Below are positions 27,508-36,035 of a DNA stretch of 64,000 bases, one piece after another. Source of the stretch: Halobium salinum. Lineage in GTDB: Archaea > Halobacteriota > Halobacteria > Halobacteriales > Haloferacaceae. The position numbers and the translations under genes were made by a program. Position 1 is the first letter of the stretch, and each line of letters opens with the position of its first letter. Below the pieces are notes generated by a model. It did not search any database, was not told the origin of the DNA, and saw only the letters and a list, made by a program, of their open reading frames with translations. The stretch lies in NCBI RefSeq assembly GCF_026586625.1, contig NZ_JAODIW010000010.1, positions 186,001 through 250,000 on the forward strand. Direction: 5' to 3'.

Positions 27508-28581
27508 ATGGGAGACGACGGCTCCGAGAGCGACCGTGAGAGCGATGCGCCGGACGCGCCGAACGCGCCCGAAGAAGCCGACGAGGCCGAGGAGGGCGAC
27601 GAGGGGCTGACCTACGCAGCGGCCGGCGTCGACATCGACGCGAGCGAGGCGGCGACCGCGGCGCTCGTCGGCGCCGTCGGGGCGGGAGAGGCCGAGGGGA
27701 GCGACTACGCCGGGCTGATGGATATCGGCGACCGGTACCTCGCGCTCGCGACCGACGGCGTCGGGACGAAACTGCTCGTCGCGGAGGCGCTCGGGGACTA
27801 CTCGACGGTCGGCATCGACTGCATCGCGATGAACGCGAACGACCTCGTCGCCGCCGGCGTCGACCCGGTCGCGTTCGTCGACTACCTCGCCGTCGAGGAA
27901 CCCGACGAGGCGTTCGCCGAACAGGTCGGCACCGGGCTCTCCGCCGGGGCCGCCGAGGCGGGCGTCCGTCTGGTCGGCGGCGAGACGGCGGTCATGCCGG
28001 AGGTCATCCGCGGACTGGACCTCGCCGGCACCTGCGCCGGCCTCGCGCGCAAGGACGCGGTCTTCGCCGGCGAAGCCGAGGCCGGCGACGCCTTGGTGGG
28101 GTGGCGCTCCTCGGGTATCCACTCGAACGGGCTCACCCTCGCCCGCCGGGCGGCTACCCGCGACGGCGACTACACCGACGCGTTCCCCTACGACGGCTAC
28201 GACACCGTGGGCGAAGCCCTGCTGGAGCCGACCGCCCTCTACACCGACCTGCTCTCACCGATGCGCGAGCACGGCGTCCGCGCCGCGGCCCACGTCACCG
28301 GCGGCGGGTGGACGAACCTCTCGCGGATGGGCGAGCACCGCTACGTCGTCGACGACGCGTTCGACCCCCAGTCCGTCTTCCGGTTCGTCCAGGAGGCCGG
28401 TGACGTGGACGACGAGGAGATGCACCGCACGTTCAACATGGGCACCGGGTTCGTCGCCGCCTGTCCGGCGGACCGGGCCGAGTCGCTCGCGGCCGAGACG
28501 AACGGTCGCGTAATCGGTCGGGTCGAGGCGGCCGAGGCCGCGGCGGACGAGTGTGTCGAGATTCGCGGGCTGGAGATCTGA
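27508..28581 (+). CDS. purM: Phosphoribosylformylglycinamidine cyclo-ligase
   Basis: ATP-dependent ring closure making aminoimidazole ribotide in purine synthesis. The 357 residues include LTYAAAGVDIDASE, LALATDGVGTKLLVA, GIDCIAMNANDLVAAGVDPVAFVDYL, RLVGGETAVMPEVI, ALVGWRSSGIHSNGLTLARR and HVTGGGWTNLSRM, all AIRS hallmarks. The first roughly 32 residues are an extra Asp/Glu/Ala-rich leader without known function. The ATG at 27508 has a T-rich GGGCTTTT about 29 nt upstream. Confidence 0.93.
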   Translation: MGDDGSESDRESDAPDAPNAPEEADEAEEGDEGLTYAAAGVDIDASEAATAALVGAVGAGEAEGSDYAGLMDIGDRYLALATDGVGTKLLVAEALGDYSTVGIDCIAMNANDLVAAGVDPVAFVDYLAVEEPDEAFAEQVGTGLSAGAAEAGVRLVGGETAVMPEVIRGLDLAGTCAGLARKDAVFAGEAEAGDALVGWRSSGIHSNGLTLARRAATRDGDYTDAFPYDGYDTVGEALLEPTALYTDLLSPMREHGVRAAAHVTGGGWTNLSRMGEHRYVVDDAFDPQSVFRFVQEAGDVDDEEMHRTFNMGTGFVAACPADRAESLAAETNGRVIGRVEAAEAAADECVEIRGLEI

Positions 28582-28653
28582 GACGGTCGGTTCGCGACCG
28601 ACCCTTGTATATTGGGCATCAACGGGTAACCGGTCGTTCACGTACGTGTGGGT

Positions 28654-29082
28654 ATGGCGCGACCGCAGTTCTCGACCGGGCTCTCGGTCCGGGTCGTCGG
28701 CGCCGCGCTCGTGTTCGTCGGAGCCCTCCTCCCGTGGCTTCGAGTCACCGCGGACCCCGCCGGTACGGCGGGGCTGGCCGACCACGCGGGGCTGCAGACG
28801 GGTCTCCACTTCCGGGCGGTCGTCGTCCTCCCGCTCGTCGTCACCGCGCTCGTCTACGTCGTTCACCGCCCGAGCGAGTCCTGGAGTCGCATGCTCGGCT
28901 CCGCCGCCGGTCTCGGCGCGCTCGTCCTCGTCGGCTTCTACTGGCTGGACAACGTCGGGTCGACGTTCGACCCCGGCCCTGGGATGGCGGTGACCGTCCT
29001 CGGCGCCGCCCTGCTCGTCCTCGCGACGACGAGCCCGGAGCTGTTCTCGGAAGCCAAGGAGCGGCTGTCGGGGTCGGGGTGA
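28654..29082 (+). CDS. Four-helix membrane protein
   Basis: A 142-residue integral membrane protein with hydrophobic stretches at about residues 11-30, 52-72, 83-100 and 111-130. Family not recognised; small haloarchaeal proteins of this layout are common. An in-frame GTG at 28648 is an equally possible start. It lies 72 nt downstream of purM with a TATA-like TGTATATT in between, so it may have its own promoter. Confidence 0.65.
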   Translation: MARPQFSTGLSVRVVGAALVFVGALLPWLRVTADPAGTAGLADHAGLQTGLHFRAVVVLPLVVTALVYVVHRPSESWSRMLGSAAGLGALVLVGFYWLDNVGSTFDPGPGMAVTVLGAALLVLATTSPELFSEAKERLSGSG

Positions 29083-29094
29083 GCGCAGAAGTGA

Positions 29095-29290
29095 GGCGGA
29101 GCGGTGCTGTGGCGGTGCGGAGGCGGCGCAGCGGCGGTGCGGTTGCGCTCCGATAGTCGCCGCGAGTGACCGGAGGGAGCGAGCGGCTTTTTGCTCGAGC
29201 TTTTTCGAGGAGGGGCGAGACGACGGAGCAGTCTCGTTTCTTCACGGGGCGCCGGCGGCGCCCCGTGAAGAGTGGTGGCCGAAGGCCATC
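29095..29290. repeat. Palindrome-rich intergenic repeat with T-tracts
   Basis: Includes two T5 tracts (29187-29206, GCTTTTTGCTCGAGCTTTTTC), a plausible terminator for the plus-strand membrane protein gene. A perfect 14-bp stem CTTCACGGGGCGCC / GGCGCCCCGTGAAG (29240-29270) with a 3-nt loop follows. The text GAGCGAGCGGC and similar is typical of short dispersed haloarchaeal intergenic repeats. Confidence 0.6.
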
Positions 29291-29309
29291 CGACGAGGAA
29301 AGAGGTCGG

Positions 29310-29849
29310 TTAGGAGAGTTGGCGGGCCAAATCCGCCTCCGTGATGATTCCGGTCGCCTCGCCGCCCTCGGTGACCATCACGGCCTTGTAGTGGTCGAGG
29401 AGGTTGCGCACCTCGCCGACGGTCGCGTCCGGCGACACCGAGGGGAAGGATTCGCTCATCACCTCGCGGACGGGGAGGTCGCCCACGTCCTCGCCGCTTC
29501 TGATGATGTCGCCGTGGCTGATGGAGCCGACGGGGATGCCGTTCTGGATGACGGGGAGTTGGGAGTAGGCGGCCTCGTCCATGCGCTCCTCCGCCTGGCG
29601 GACCGAGTCGTCGGGGGCGACGTTGATGACTTCGGGGTGCATCACGTCGCCGGCGCGGAGGACGCTCCCCTCGGCCTCGTCGAGCGCCTCGACGATGCGC
29701 CGGAGCGTGGAGAGTCGGGGGTCCACGTCGCCGCCCTCGATGCGGGCGATGAGCGGCTGCGACACGTCGGCGCGGTCTGCGAGTTCGCTCTGCGTGAGGT
29801 CCAGACCGGTCCGGCGCTCGCGGAGGTCCTGCGGCGTCGGGAGTTCCAT
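29310..29849 (-). CDS. XRE-type HTH plus CBS-pair regulator
   Basis: A 179-residue regulator: an N-terminal Cro/CI-type helix-turn-helix (LTQSELADRADVSQPLIARIEGGDVDPRLSTLRRIVEAL, about residues 18-58), then two CBS motifs (VMHPEVINVAPDDSVRQAEERM and VMSESFPSVSPDATVGEVRNLL) likely forming a ligand-sensing pair for an adenosyl nucleotide. The ATG at 29849 matches the usual MELPTP start; an in-frame ATG lies at 29858. A near-palindrome CGAAAAGCTTTCG at 29873-29885 upstream could be its operator or promoter. Confidence 0.87.
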   Translation of the reverse strand: MELPTPQDLRERRTGLDLTQSELADRADVSQPLIARIEGGDVDPRLSTLRRIVEALDEAEGSVLRAGDVMHPEVINVAPDDSVRQAEERMDEAAYSQLPVIQNGIPVGSISHGDIIRSGEDVGDLPVREVMSESFPSVSPDATVGEVRNLLDHYKAVMVTEGGEATGIITEADLARQLS

Positions 29850-29946
29850 ACCGGCCATAACCAAAGGTAATACGAAAAGCTTTCGACGATGTGTTGGCGG
29901 TCGTGAGGGTGGTTCGAGCCGTGGCCGCGCCGTCGGCTCGACCGAC

Positions 29947-30606
29947 CTACGCCTCCAACCGCCCGGCGAGAAACACCCACGGGAGGTCCTCCTCGTCGAG
30001 TGTCCCGTGGCTCTCGGGGTCCTCCTCCAGCGAATCCGGTGCGAGCCAGCGGTCGACGACGCGGAAGCCGGCCTCCCGGAGGTGGTCGCGTGTCGCCTCC
30101 TCACCGGCCATGTTCCACTCCATCCCGACGTCCGTGTCGAGCCAGTCGGGGTTGGCGCCGTCCCACTCGCCGCGCCCCTCACAGAGGAGGACACGCCCGC
30201 CCGGGCGGAGTACGCGGGCGACCTCGCCGACGACGCGTCCGTGGTCGTCCATCGGCACGTGGATGAGCGACCAGCAGGCGACGACGGCGTCGACGCTGTC
30301 GTCGTCCAACGGAAGCGCCGTCATGTCGCCCTGCAGGAGGTCGGCCGCGGGTGCGGCCTCCCGGGCGAGGTCGAGCTGTCCCCGAGAGAAGTCGAGTCCG
30401 ACCGCGTCGGTCGACCCGGCCATCCGCGTGAGGACGGGTCGCCCGTGCCCACAGCCGGCGTCGAGGACACGCTGTGGGTCCGAGAGCGAGTCCAGGAACG
30501 CCTCCAGAATCTCGACGCTGCGGCCGGTGGTCGCCCGCTCCTCGGCGTACACCTCGGCGATTTCGTCGTACGCCCGGCGGACTGCGTCCTTGTCGACCAC
30601 GGGCAC
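29947..30606 (-). CDS. Class I SAM-dependent methyltransferase
   Basis: A 219-residue methyltransferase with motif I VLDAGCGHGRPVL, an acidic motif II VGLDFSRGQL, motif IV-like GDMTALPLDDDSVDAVVACWSLIHV and post-motif LRPGGRVLL, as in the UbiE/methyltransferase-11 group. The substrate cannot be told. The start is GTG at 30606 (MPVVDKDAVRRAYD), with another GTG two codons in. It lies upstream of the HTH-CBS gene on the same strand with a 97 nt gap. Confidence 0.83.
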   Translation of the reverse strand: MPVVDKDAVRRAYDEIAEVYAEERATTGRSVEILEAFLDSLSDPQRVLDAGCGHGRPVLTRMAGSTDAVGLDFSRGQLDLAREAAPAADLLQGDMTALPLDDDSVDAVVACWSLIHVPMDDHGRVVGEVARVLRPGGRVLLCEGRGEWDGANPDWLDTDVGMEWNMAGEEATRDHLREAGFRVVDRWLAPDSLEEDPESHGTLDEEDLPWVFLAGRLEA

Positions 30607-30684
30607 CGACTATCGAGGCAAACACAATCAGTCTTCTGACTATTTCGTCCCGGCCCCGGACTCGGGCAGACGCGGCGGGACGCG

Positions 30685-31056
30685 CTATCGCTCGTCCTCG
30701 TCGTCCTCGTCGCCCTCGGTCTCGACGATTTCGATGACTTCGAGGGGGACGTCTCGGAGCGCCCCGCCGACCTCGCTCTTGGCGATGCGGGCGGCGTGTT
30801 CCTCGGTCTCGGCGTTGAACACGTCGATTTCGAGCATCAGCCCGACGAGGGCCGTGCTGGCGGCGATGAACGCCGAGTCGAACGGCTCGCCACAGGCCGG
30901 ACACGGAGTGAGGCCGACCTCGACCTCGACGTACTCCTTGTTCTTCTGGTTCAGCCGACGGCCGGCCTCGCTGACGGCGACGCCGATGGCGTCGTCGATG
31001 TCCTCTACGTCCCGCACCAGCCAGGCCGCCTCCATCGCGACGAGGTAGTTGCTCAT
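30685..31056 (-). CDS. DUF555 (UPF0212) family protein
   Basis: A 123-residue archaeal protein starting MSNYLVAMEAAWLVRDVEDIDDAIGVAVSEAGRRLN, with a CPACGEPFDSAF knuckle that could bind zinc together with a partner, and ending in an acidic tail. This matches the archaeal DUF555 family, whose function is unknown. The ATG at 31056 was chosen over a start three codons upstream because the family begins at MSNYLV. It is divergent from the DUF5799 gene. Confidence 0.85.
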   Translation of the reverse strand: MSNYLVAMEAAWLVRDVEDIDDAIGVAVSEAGRRLNQKNKEYVEVEVGLTPCPACGEPFDSAFIAASTALVGLMLEIDVFNAETEEHAARIAKSEVGGALRDVPLEVIEIVETEGDEDDEDER

Positions 31057-31178
31057 ACCACCCACAAGTCGGCGGTGCTTTCAGGTGTTGTGGTTTCCGG
31101 ACGCCTCGGCCGGTGACGACGCGTCGACCGGTCCGCGTGTGGGAAACCCTGATACGGCGGCTGGCCGAACGAGGGGAC

Positions 31179-31637
31179 ATGGCAGACTGGACGGACTCCA
31201 TCGTCGGCGACCGGATGACCGTGGACCGGGAGTTCAACGACCGGCTCCAATCCTCGCGCTTCTCGAACCAGGAGTGGGGGCTCATCATGACCGCCACCGA
31301 GTTCGAAATCGAACACGCGGACGACCCCGACCGGGCGCGCATCGTCGTGAACACCGAGAAACTCCCCCAAATCATCCCCGAACTGGAGAACGTCCGCTCG
31401 CAGATGGGCGCGATGGGCGGCGGAGGCGGAAGCGGGGGCGGTGGCTCCTCCGGCGGGGGCGGCGGCGGCCTCTTCGACTCGGTGAAACGCGCTTTCGGTC
31501 TCGGCTCCGGCGACGGGGTAAAAGACGAGGAACTGGAGGCCGCAGAGCGGCTCACACAGGAGTACGCCGACGAACTTCAGCGCCACCTCGAGAGCAAGGG
31601 AAAGTGGGAGCAGGTCAGAATCGCCTACCAAGAGTAG
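31179..31637 (+). CDS. DUF5799-type haloarchaeal protein
   Basis: A 152-residue acidic protein. The opening MADWTDSIVGDRMTVDREFNDRL and QEWGLIMTATEFEIEHADDPDRARIVVNTEKLPQIIPELENVR match my memory of the DUF5799 family. A Gly/Ser linker (about residues 77-98, MGGGGGSGGGG pattern) separates this from a C-terminal helical part rich in Glu and Gln. Cytosolic, function unknown. The Gly-rich linker is a mild low-complexity oddity. Confidence 0.75.
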   Translation: MADWTDSIVGDRMTVDREFNDRLQSSRFSNQEWGLIMTATEFEIEHADDPDRARIVVNTEKLPQIIPELENVRSQMGAMGGGGGSGGGGSSGGGGGGLFDSVKRAFGLGSGDGVKDEELEAAERLTQEYADELQRHLESKGKWEQVRIAYQE

Positions 31638-31701
31638 CGCGAAGCAGGTGCCGGAGGGACGCACCCGGGCTCCTCGCGTGCGGGTCGAACCGACCGCGAC
31701 C

Positions 31702-31851
31702 TTACACCTCGTCGCCGCTGTGGAACAGCGTCAGCTCCTCGGCCTCGTAGATGTTGATGAGCTCTTCGACGAGTTCGTCGTAGCTCTCGTCCTCTTCGCG
31801 GAGACTGTCCAGGCGGGCCACGGTCTGCTCGCTGAGTTCGACCTCTGGCAT
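31702..31851 (-). CDS. Small acidic protein, DUF7557-like
   Basis: A 49-residue acidic protein: MPEVELSEQTVARLDSLRE followed by DELVEELINIYEAEELTL, an amphipathic helix-rich pattern like haloarchaeal VapB-like/DUF7557 proteins. No toxin gene is adjacent, so a toxin-antitoxin role is not supported. A clear TATA box at 31874-31883 places a leaderless transcript at this ATG. The longer frame upstream is low-complexity repeat translation. Confidence 0.75.
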   Translation of the reverse strand: MPEVELSEQTVARLDSLREEDESYDELVEELINIYEAEELTLFHSGDEV

Positions 31852-31873
31852 GGGTGACCGTTGGCTACGCGCC

Positions 31874-31883
31874 CACTTATACT
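31874..31883 (-). promoter_or_regulatory. TATA box of the 49-residue protein gene
   Basis: AGTATAAGTG on the minus strand, centred 27-28 nt before the ATG at 31851. The 15-nt string GGCCGACAGTATAAG here recurs exactly in the promoter of the 39-residue membrane protein gene (52129-52248). Confidence 0.75.
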
Positions 31884-31925
31884 GTCGGCCGGCCCTTCGC
31901 GAATCCGGGTCCCACGCCGCTCGCG

Positions 31926-31979
31926 GTGTCGGTGGCGTCGATGGCATCGGTAGCGTCGGTAGCGTCGGTGGCGTCGGGG
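31926..31979. repeat. Six imperfect 9-bp tandem units
   Basis: GTGTCGGTG, GCGTCGATG, GCATCGGTA, GCGTCGGTA, GCGTCGGTG, GCGTCGGGG in a row: a small minisatellite between the DUF7557-like gene and ptsH. No gene is disrupted. Confidence 0.7.
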
Positions 31980-32058
31980 GCGACGCTGGTACCAATAGCG
32001 ACGCCGGTGTCGGCGGGGTCACGCCGGGAGGACGCGAGCGAGGACGCCCCCGACCGCC

Positions 32059-32388
32059 TCACTCCTGGCCCGACCGGCCCGTCACGTTCGGCTCGTCCGC
32101 TCGTTGGGGCGTCGACAACACGCGTTCGAGGGCGTCGATCACCGCCTCGGGCTCCTCGCCTTCGACGACGAGTTTCACCGACTCCCCCTGGCGCACGCCC
32201 AGGCTGGCGACCGCGATGGTGCTCCCGGCGTCGACGAGGTCCGACTCGTTGTCGACGCGAGCCACTCGTACGTCCGCGTCGTGGCGGTTCACCGCCTCGA
32301 CGAACTCGTTCGCGGGGCGGGCGTGGAGCCCCGATTCCGCGGCGACCCGGACGGTACGCACCGCGCGCGTCGTCTCACTACCGCTCAT
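32059..32388 (-). CDS. ptsH: Phosphocarrier protein HPr
   Basis: Phosphoryl carrier of the PEP:sugar phosphotransferase system. The active-site His is residue 22 in SGLHARPANEFVEAV; the second conserved block VDAGSTIAVASLGVRQGESVKLVVEGEE carries the Ser-46-equivalent region. At 109 residues it has an extra C-terminal tail after the HPr domain. Its ATG overlaps the stop of the upstream frame (ATGA). That upstream frame is a broken EIIA gene, and no EI, EIIB or EIIC is present in the window, so this HPr is an orphan locally and must serve a distant PTS or DhaM-type system, if any. Confidence 0.88.
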   Translation of the reverse strand: MSGSETTRAVRTVRVAAESGLHARPANEFVEAVNRHDADVRVARVDNESDLVDAGSTIAVASLGVRQGESVKLVVEGEEPEAVIDALERVLSTPQRADEPNVTGRSGQE

Positions 32389-32641
32389 CCGGCACCCCCT
32401 GCCCGGAGGGCGTCCTGCACTGCCTCGACCGTCGTGGCCGCGAGGAGCCGATTGCGCACCGACTCGCGGGCGAACACGTCGGCGCGGGCGGCCCCCCGGT
32501 CGACGACTCGACCGCTCGCGGCGGCTCGGTCGGGCAGGAACTCGCGGCAGTCGTCTTTCGTCCCCGGCGCGGGTCGGGACTGACGACGGCGCGGGGGAGG
32601 AGCTCTGCTGTGTCGACGGCGGGTCGGTGGCTCTGTGTCAT
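32385..32641 (-). pseudogene. Decayed PTS EIIA gene upstream of ptsH
   Basis: From the ATG at 32641 one frame gives MTQSHRPAVDTAELLPRAVV then SPDP, an EIIA-like start. After a frameshift near 32570-32580 the neighbouring frame continues GTKDDCREFLPDRAAASGRV and VDRGAARADVFARES, matching the helical N-terminal part of fructose-type EIIA. It then jumps directly to RNRLLAATTVEAVQDALRAG, which looks like the EIIA C-terminus. The middle of the domain, with the phosphorylated His, is missing. The stop codon overlaps the HPr start, as expected for an ancestral operon. The identification rests on pattern, not on an alignment search. Confidence 0.6.
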
Positions 32642-32741
32642 GGGAGGCATTCCGGTCAGGAATCCGTACAGGTGTGTGGTTGGCTGGCGCTTGTCGGGTC
32701 GTCGGGCCGGGGCGACATACCGATTGCGGTGGTAACGGTGG

Positions 32742-32785
32742 CGCGCGCTCCGACCCGGCACCGTCATCCCGGGTCGGAGCGCGCG
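32742..32785. repeat. Perfect 17-bp inverted repeat
   Basis: CGCGCGCTCCGACCCGG (32742-32758) and its exact complement (32769-32785) around a 10-nt loop. It lies in the 300-nt stretch between the EIIA remnant and leuB, where no gene is seen. With no T-tract it is not a classic terminator; it may be a remnant of decay or an RNA-stability element for leuB (3' side). Confidence 0.75.
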
Positions 32786-32942
32786 TCGGCGCGATTCCGG
32801 CGATGCCGCGCCGCGCGAGGACCCACGCCGGCAACCCGACCGCGCTCCCAACCCGTGCGTGTTCGCGTGTGTTCGACGGCCTGCGCGACGCTCGCGAGCA
32901 CGTGTTTCGAACGGAAACGAAACCGGCCGAACGGTCGGGTCC

Positions 32943-33944
32943 TCAGAGACGGTCGACGACCGCCGCGGTCACGTCCTCAGTCGAGGCGTCCCCGCCGAGG
33001 TCCGGCGTTCGGGGACCGTCGGCGAGGACGCCTTCGGTCGCCTCGCGGACGCGTTCGCCCGCGTCGTCGTGGCCGAGGTACTGGAGCAACATCGCGGCCG
33101 AGAACAGCGTCGCAGCCGGGTTGGCGACTCCGTCGCCGGCGATGTCCGGGGCGGTGCCGTGGACCGGTTCGAACAGCGCGCGGTCGGGGCCGACGTTCGC
33201 GGAGGGGAGCAGACCGAGTCCCCCGACGAGGCCCGCCGCGAGGTCCGAGAGCACGTCGCCGGCGAGGTTCGGACAGACGACCACGTCGAACGTCTCCGGT
33301 TCGAGACAGAGGTGGGTCGCCACCGCGTCCATCAGCACCTCGTCGGTGTCGACGCCGCGTTCGTCGGCGACGCCGACGACGGCGTCGCGGAACCGGCCGT
33401 CCGTCTCGCGCATCACGTTCGCTTTGTGGGCGACGTGGAAACCCGGGGTCTCGCCGGCGTCCGCACGGTCGGTGACGTAGTCGCAGGCGAACTCGGCGAG
33501 GCGTTCGGAGGCCGAGGTGGTCACCACGCGCGTCAGCGTCGAGAGGTCCTCGGAGAGGCGGTCCTCGTGGCCCGAGTAGACGCCCTCGGTGTTCTCCCGC
33601 AGGAAGACGAGGTCCGTCTCCGGGCGGAGCGCGTCGACGCCGGGGTACGCCTTCGCCGGGCGTACGTTCACGAAGGAGTCCACAGCCTCCCGAAGCGGGA
33701 GGATGACGTCTGCGGCCGTCTCGCCGGCGGCACCGAACAGCGTCGCGTCGGCTTCGGCGGCGAGGTCGTACGTCTCCTGTGGCAGGGCGTCGCCCGTCTC
33801 CGCTTTGACGGCGTCGCCGGCGTCGGCCTCGACGAACTCGAAGTCGCCGACGGCCTCCAGCACCTCGACCGCGGCCGGGACGACCTCCTGACCGATGCCG
33901 TCGCCGGGGATGACGGCGATTCGGTCGCGTTCGTCGCGTCCCAT
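32943..33944 (-). CDS. leuB: 3-Isopropylmalate dehydrogenase
   Basis: NAD-dependent oxidation and decarboxylation of 3-isopropylmalate in leucine synthesis; 333 residues. Seen are [42 protein letters not shown], the Mg/substrate block [27 protein letters not shown] and [18 protein letters not shown]. The ATG at 33944 comes one base after the leuD stop; an in-frame GTG at 33953 overlapping leuD is an alternative. It is the last gene of the ilv-leu operon. Confidence 0.94.
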   Translation of the reverse strand: MGRDERDRIAVIPGDGIGQEVVPAAVEVLEAVGDFEFVEADAGDAVKAETGDALPQETYDLAAEADATLFGAAGETAADVILPLREAVDSFVNVRPAKAYPGVDALRPETDLVFLRENTEGVYSGHEDRLSEDLSTLTRVVTTSASERLAEFACDYVTDRADAGETPGFHVAHKANVMRETDGRFRDAVVGVADERGVDTDEVLMDAVATHLCLEPETFDVVVCPNLAGDVLSDLAAGLVGGLGLLPSANVGPDRALFEPVHGTAPDIAGDGVANPAATLFSAAMLLQYLGHDDAGERVREATEGVLADGPRTPDLGGDASTEDVTAAVVDRL

Positions 33945-33945
33945 C

Positions 33946-34596
33946 TCAGACACCGTCCCCCGTGACGTACGGGAGCGAGTCCGCGGTCTCGCGGACGGCG
34001 TTCCCGTTCGCGCCCATCAGCGCCGTCGTGTCCCAGACGCCTTCGACGAGCGCCTTCCGCTGGGCGTCGTCGACGGTCACGTCGACGGTCGTGTCGCCGT
34101 AGGTGACGGTCTCGCCCTCGACGTCGACGTCGATGGTCTCCTGCGGGTGGGCGTCGACCCACGCCTGAATCTCCGAGACGGTCTCGTGGTCCGCGGTGAC
34201 GGTCGGGACGCCGAGCGCGAGGCAGTTGCCCGCGAAGATTTCCGCGAACGACTCGCCGACGATGGCGTCGACGCCCCAGCGCATCAGCGCCTGCGGGGCG
34301 TGCTCCCGGGAGGAGCCACAGCCGAAGTTGGCGTTCACGACCATCACCGAGGCGTCGCGGAAGCGGTCCTCGTTCATCGGGTGCTCCTTCTCCTCGTCGT
34401 CGTCCGTGAACCGCTGGTCGAAAAAGGAGAACTGACCCAGGCCGTCGAAGGTGACGACCTTCATGAACCGCGCCGGGATTATCTGGTCGGTGTCGATGTC
34501 GTTGCCGCGAATCGGGATGCCCGTTCCGGAGACGTGCGTGACGGTCTCCGCCGGCCCCTTGTCGCCGCCGTCGTCGGTGGGGTTAGAGGAACTCAT
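33946..34596 (-). CDS. leuD: 3-Isopropylmalate dehydratase, small subunit
   Basis: Swivel-domain subunit of isopropylmalate isomerase, 216 residues. Diagnostic blocks are [64 protein letters not shown] and the C-terminal [14 protein letters not shown]. The start is 2 nt from the leuC stop, so it is translated with leuC. Longer than the roughly 165-residue archaeal-type LeuD, fitting the bacterial-type subunit. Complete and with no sign of damage. Confidence 0.93.
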   Translation of the reverse strand: MSSSNPTDDGGDKGPAETVTHVSGTGIPIRGNDIDTDQIIPARFMKVVTFDGLGQFSFFDQRFTDDDEEKEHPMNEDRFRDASVMVVNANFGCGSSREHAPQALMRWGVDAIVGESFAEIFAGNCLALGVPTVTADHETVSEIQAWVDAHPQETIDVDVEGETVTYGDTTVDVTVDDAQRKALVEGVWDTTALMGANGNAVRETADSLPYVTGDGV

Positions 34597-34598
34597 CG

Positions 34599-36035
34599 TT
34601 ACGCCTCCACCTCCCCGTCGACCTCGCGCTCGGGCAACTCCCGGACGTCGGTGACGTGGCCGGTGACGGCGGCGGCGGCGACCATCCGTGGGTTCATCAG
34701 GACCGTGCGGCCGTCCTTCGACCCCTGTCGGCCCACGAAGTTGCGGTTCGAGGAGGAGGCACACGCCTCGTCGCCCTCCAGTTGGTCCTCGTTCATGCCG
34801 AGACACATCGAACAGCCGGCGTTGCGCCAGTCGAACCCCGCTTCACGGAACACGTCGTCAAGCCCCTCCGCCTCGGCGGCGGTCTGGACGCGCTGACTGC
34901 CGGGGACGACCATCGCGCGCACGTCGGGGTCGACCTCGCGGCCCTTCACGAGTCGGGCGGCGCGACGCAGGTCGGCCAGCCGGGCGTTCGTACAGGAGCC
35001 GAGGAAGGCGACGTCGACCTCGTACCCCTCCATCGTCTCGCCGGGCGTGACGCGCATGTGTTCCTGCGCGCGCCGCGCCGTGTCCCGCTTGTCCTCAGGC
35101 AGGTCCTCGGGGTGGGGAATCGGTTCGGAGATGCCGACGCCCTGTCCGGGCGTGGTCCCCCACGTGACGACCGGCTCCAACGAACTGCCGTCGATGGTGA
35201 CCACGTCGTCGTACTCGGCGTCGTCGTCGGAGGCGACGGACTCCCAGTACGGCTTCAGGCGCTCGAACTTCTCGGGGTCGTCGCGGAAGGCGTCGGTGTC
35301 GCGCAGCCACTCGTAGGTGGTCTCGTCGGGGTTGACGTACCCCGCGCGGGCGCCGCCCTCGATGGACATGTTACAGATGCTCATTCGGCCCTCCATGTCG
35401 AGGGATTCGATGGCCTCGCCCGCGTACTCGTACACGTAGCCGACGCCGCCGTCGGTGCCGAGCCGGCGGATGATCTCGAGGATGACGTCCTTCGCCTCGA
35501 CGCAGTCGCCGAGCTCGCCGGTGACCTCGATTTTTCGCACGTCCTTCTTCTCCATCGCGACACAGCCGGTGGCGAGCACGTCGCGAATCTGGGACGTGCC
35601 GATACCGAACGCGAGGGCGCCGAACGCGCCGTGCGTGGAGGTGTGAGAGTCGCCACAGACGACCGTCATGCCGGGTTGAGTCATCCCCTGTTCCGGCCCG
35701 ATGACGTGGACGATGCCCTGGTCGCCGGAGGTGGGGTCCGAGAACTCGATTCCCGAGTCGCGAACGTTCTCCTCCAGTTCGGACATCATCTCCTCAGCGG
35801 CCGCGTCGGCGTACGGCCGGGACTGGTCGGCCGTCGGCACGATGTGGTCGACCGTCGCGTGCGTGCGCTCCGGGAACGCCACGTCGACGCCGCGCTCGCG
35901 CAGCATCCCGAACGCCTGCGGGCTCGTCACCTCGTGGATGAGGTGGAGGCCGACGAACAGCTGGGTTTGGCCCGTCGGCAGCGTCGTCACCGCGTGGTTC
36001 TCCCACACCTTGTCGTACAGCGTTCCGTCACTCAT
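34599..36035 (-). CDS. leuC: 3-Isopropylmalate dehydratase, large subunit
   Basis: Aconitase-superfamily [4Fe-4S] dehydratase, 478 residues. Visible are [68 protein letters not shown] and [15 protein letters not shown], the latter two supplying the cluster Cys residues, then [12 protein letters not shown]. The ATG at 36035 ([16 protein letters not shown]) is the usual start; it overlaps the end of the small hypothetical gene by 8 nt. Fourth gene of the operon. Confidence 0.95.
   Translation of the reverse strand: MSDGTLYDKVWENHAVTTLPTGQTQLFVGLHLIHEVTSPQAFGMLRERGVDVAFPERTHATVDHIVPTADQSRPYADAAAEEMMSELEENVRDSGIEFSDPTSGDQGIVHVIGPEQGMTQPGMTVVCGDSHTSTHGAFGALAFGIGTSQIRDVLATGCVAMEKKDVRKIEVTGELGDCVEAKDVILEIIRRLGTDGGVGYVYEYAGEAIESLDMEGRMSICNMSIEGGARAGYVNPDETTYEWLRDTDAFRDDPEKFERLKPYWESVASDDDAEYDDVVTIDGSSLEPVVTWGTTPGQGVGISEPIPHPEDLPEDKRDTARRAQEHMRVTPGETMEGYEVDVAFLGSCTNARLADLRRAARLVKGREVDPDVRAMVVPGSQRVQTAAEAEGLDDVFREAGFDWRNAGCSMCLGMNEDQLEGDEACASSSNRNFVGRQGSKDGRTVLMNPRMVAAAAVTGHVTDVRELPEREVDGEVEA

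Noticed and set aside
31702-32388. Toxin-antitoxin pair from the small acidic protein and HPr region
   Set aside because: No toxin-like gene is present; HPr is well defined and the upstream remnant looks like EIIA.
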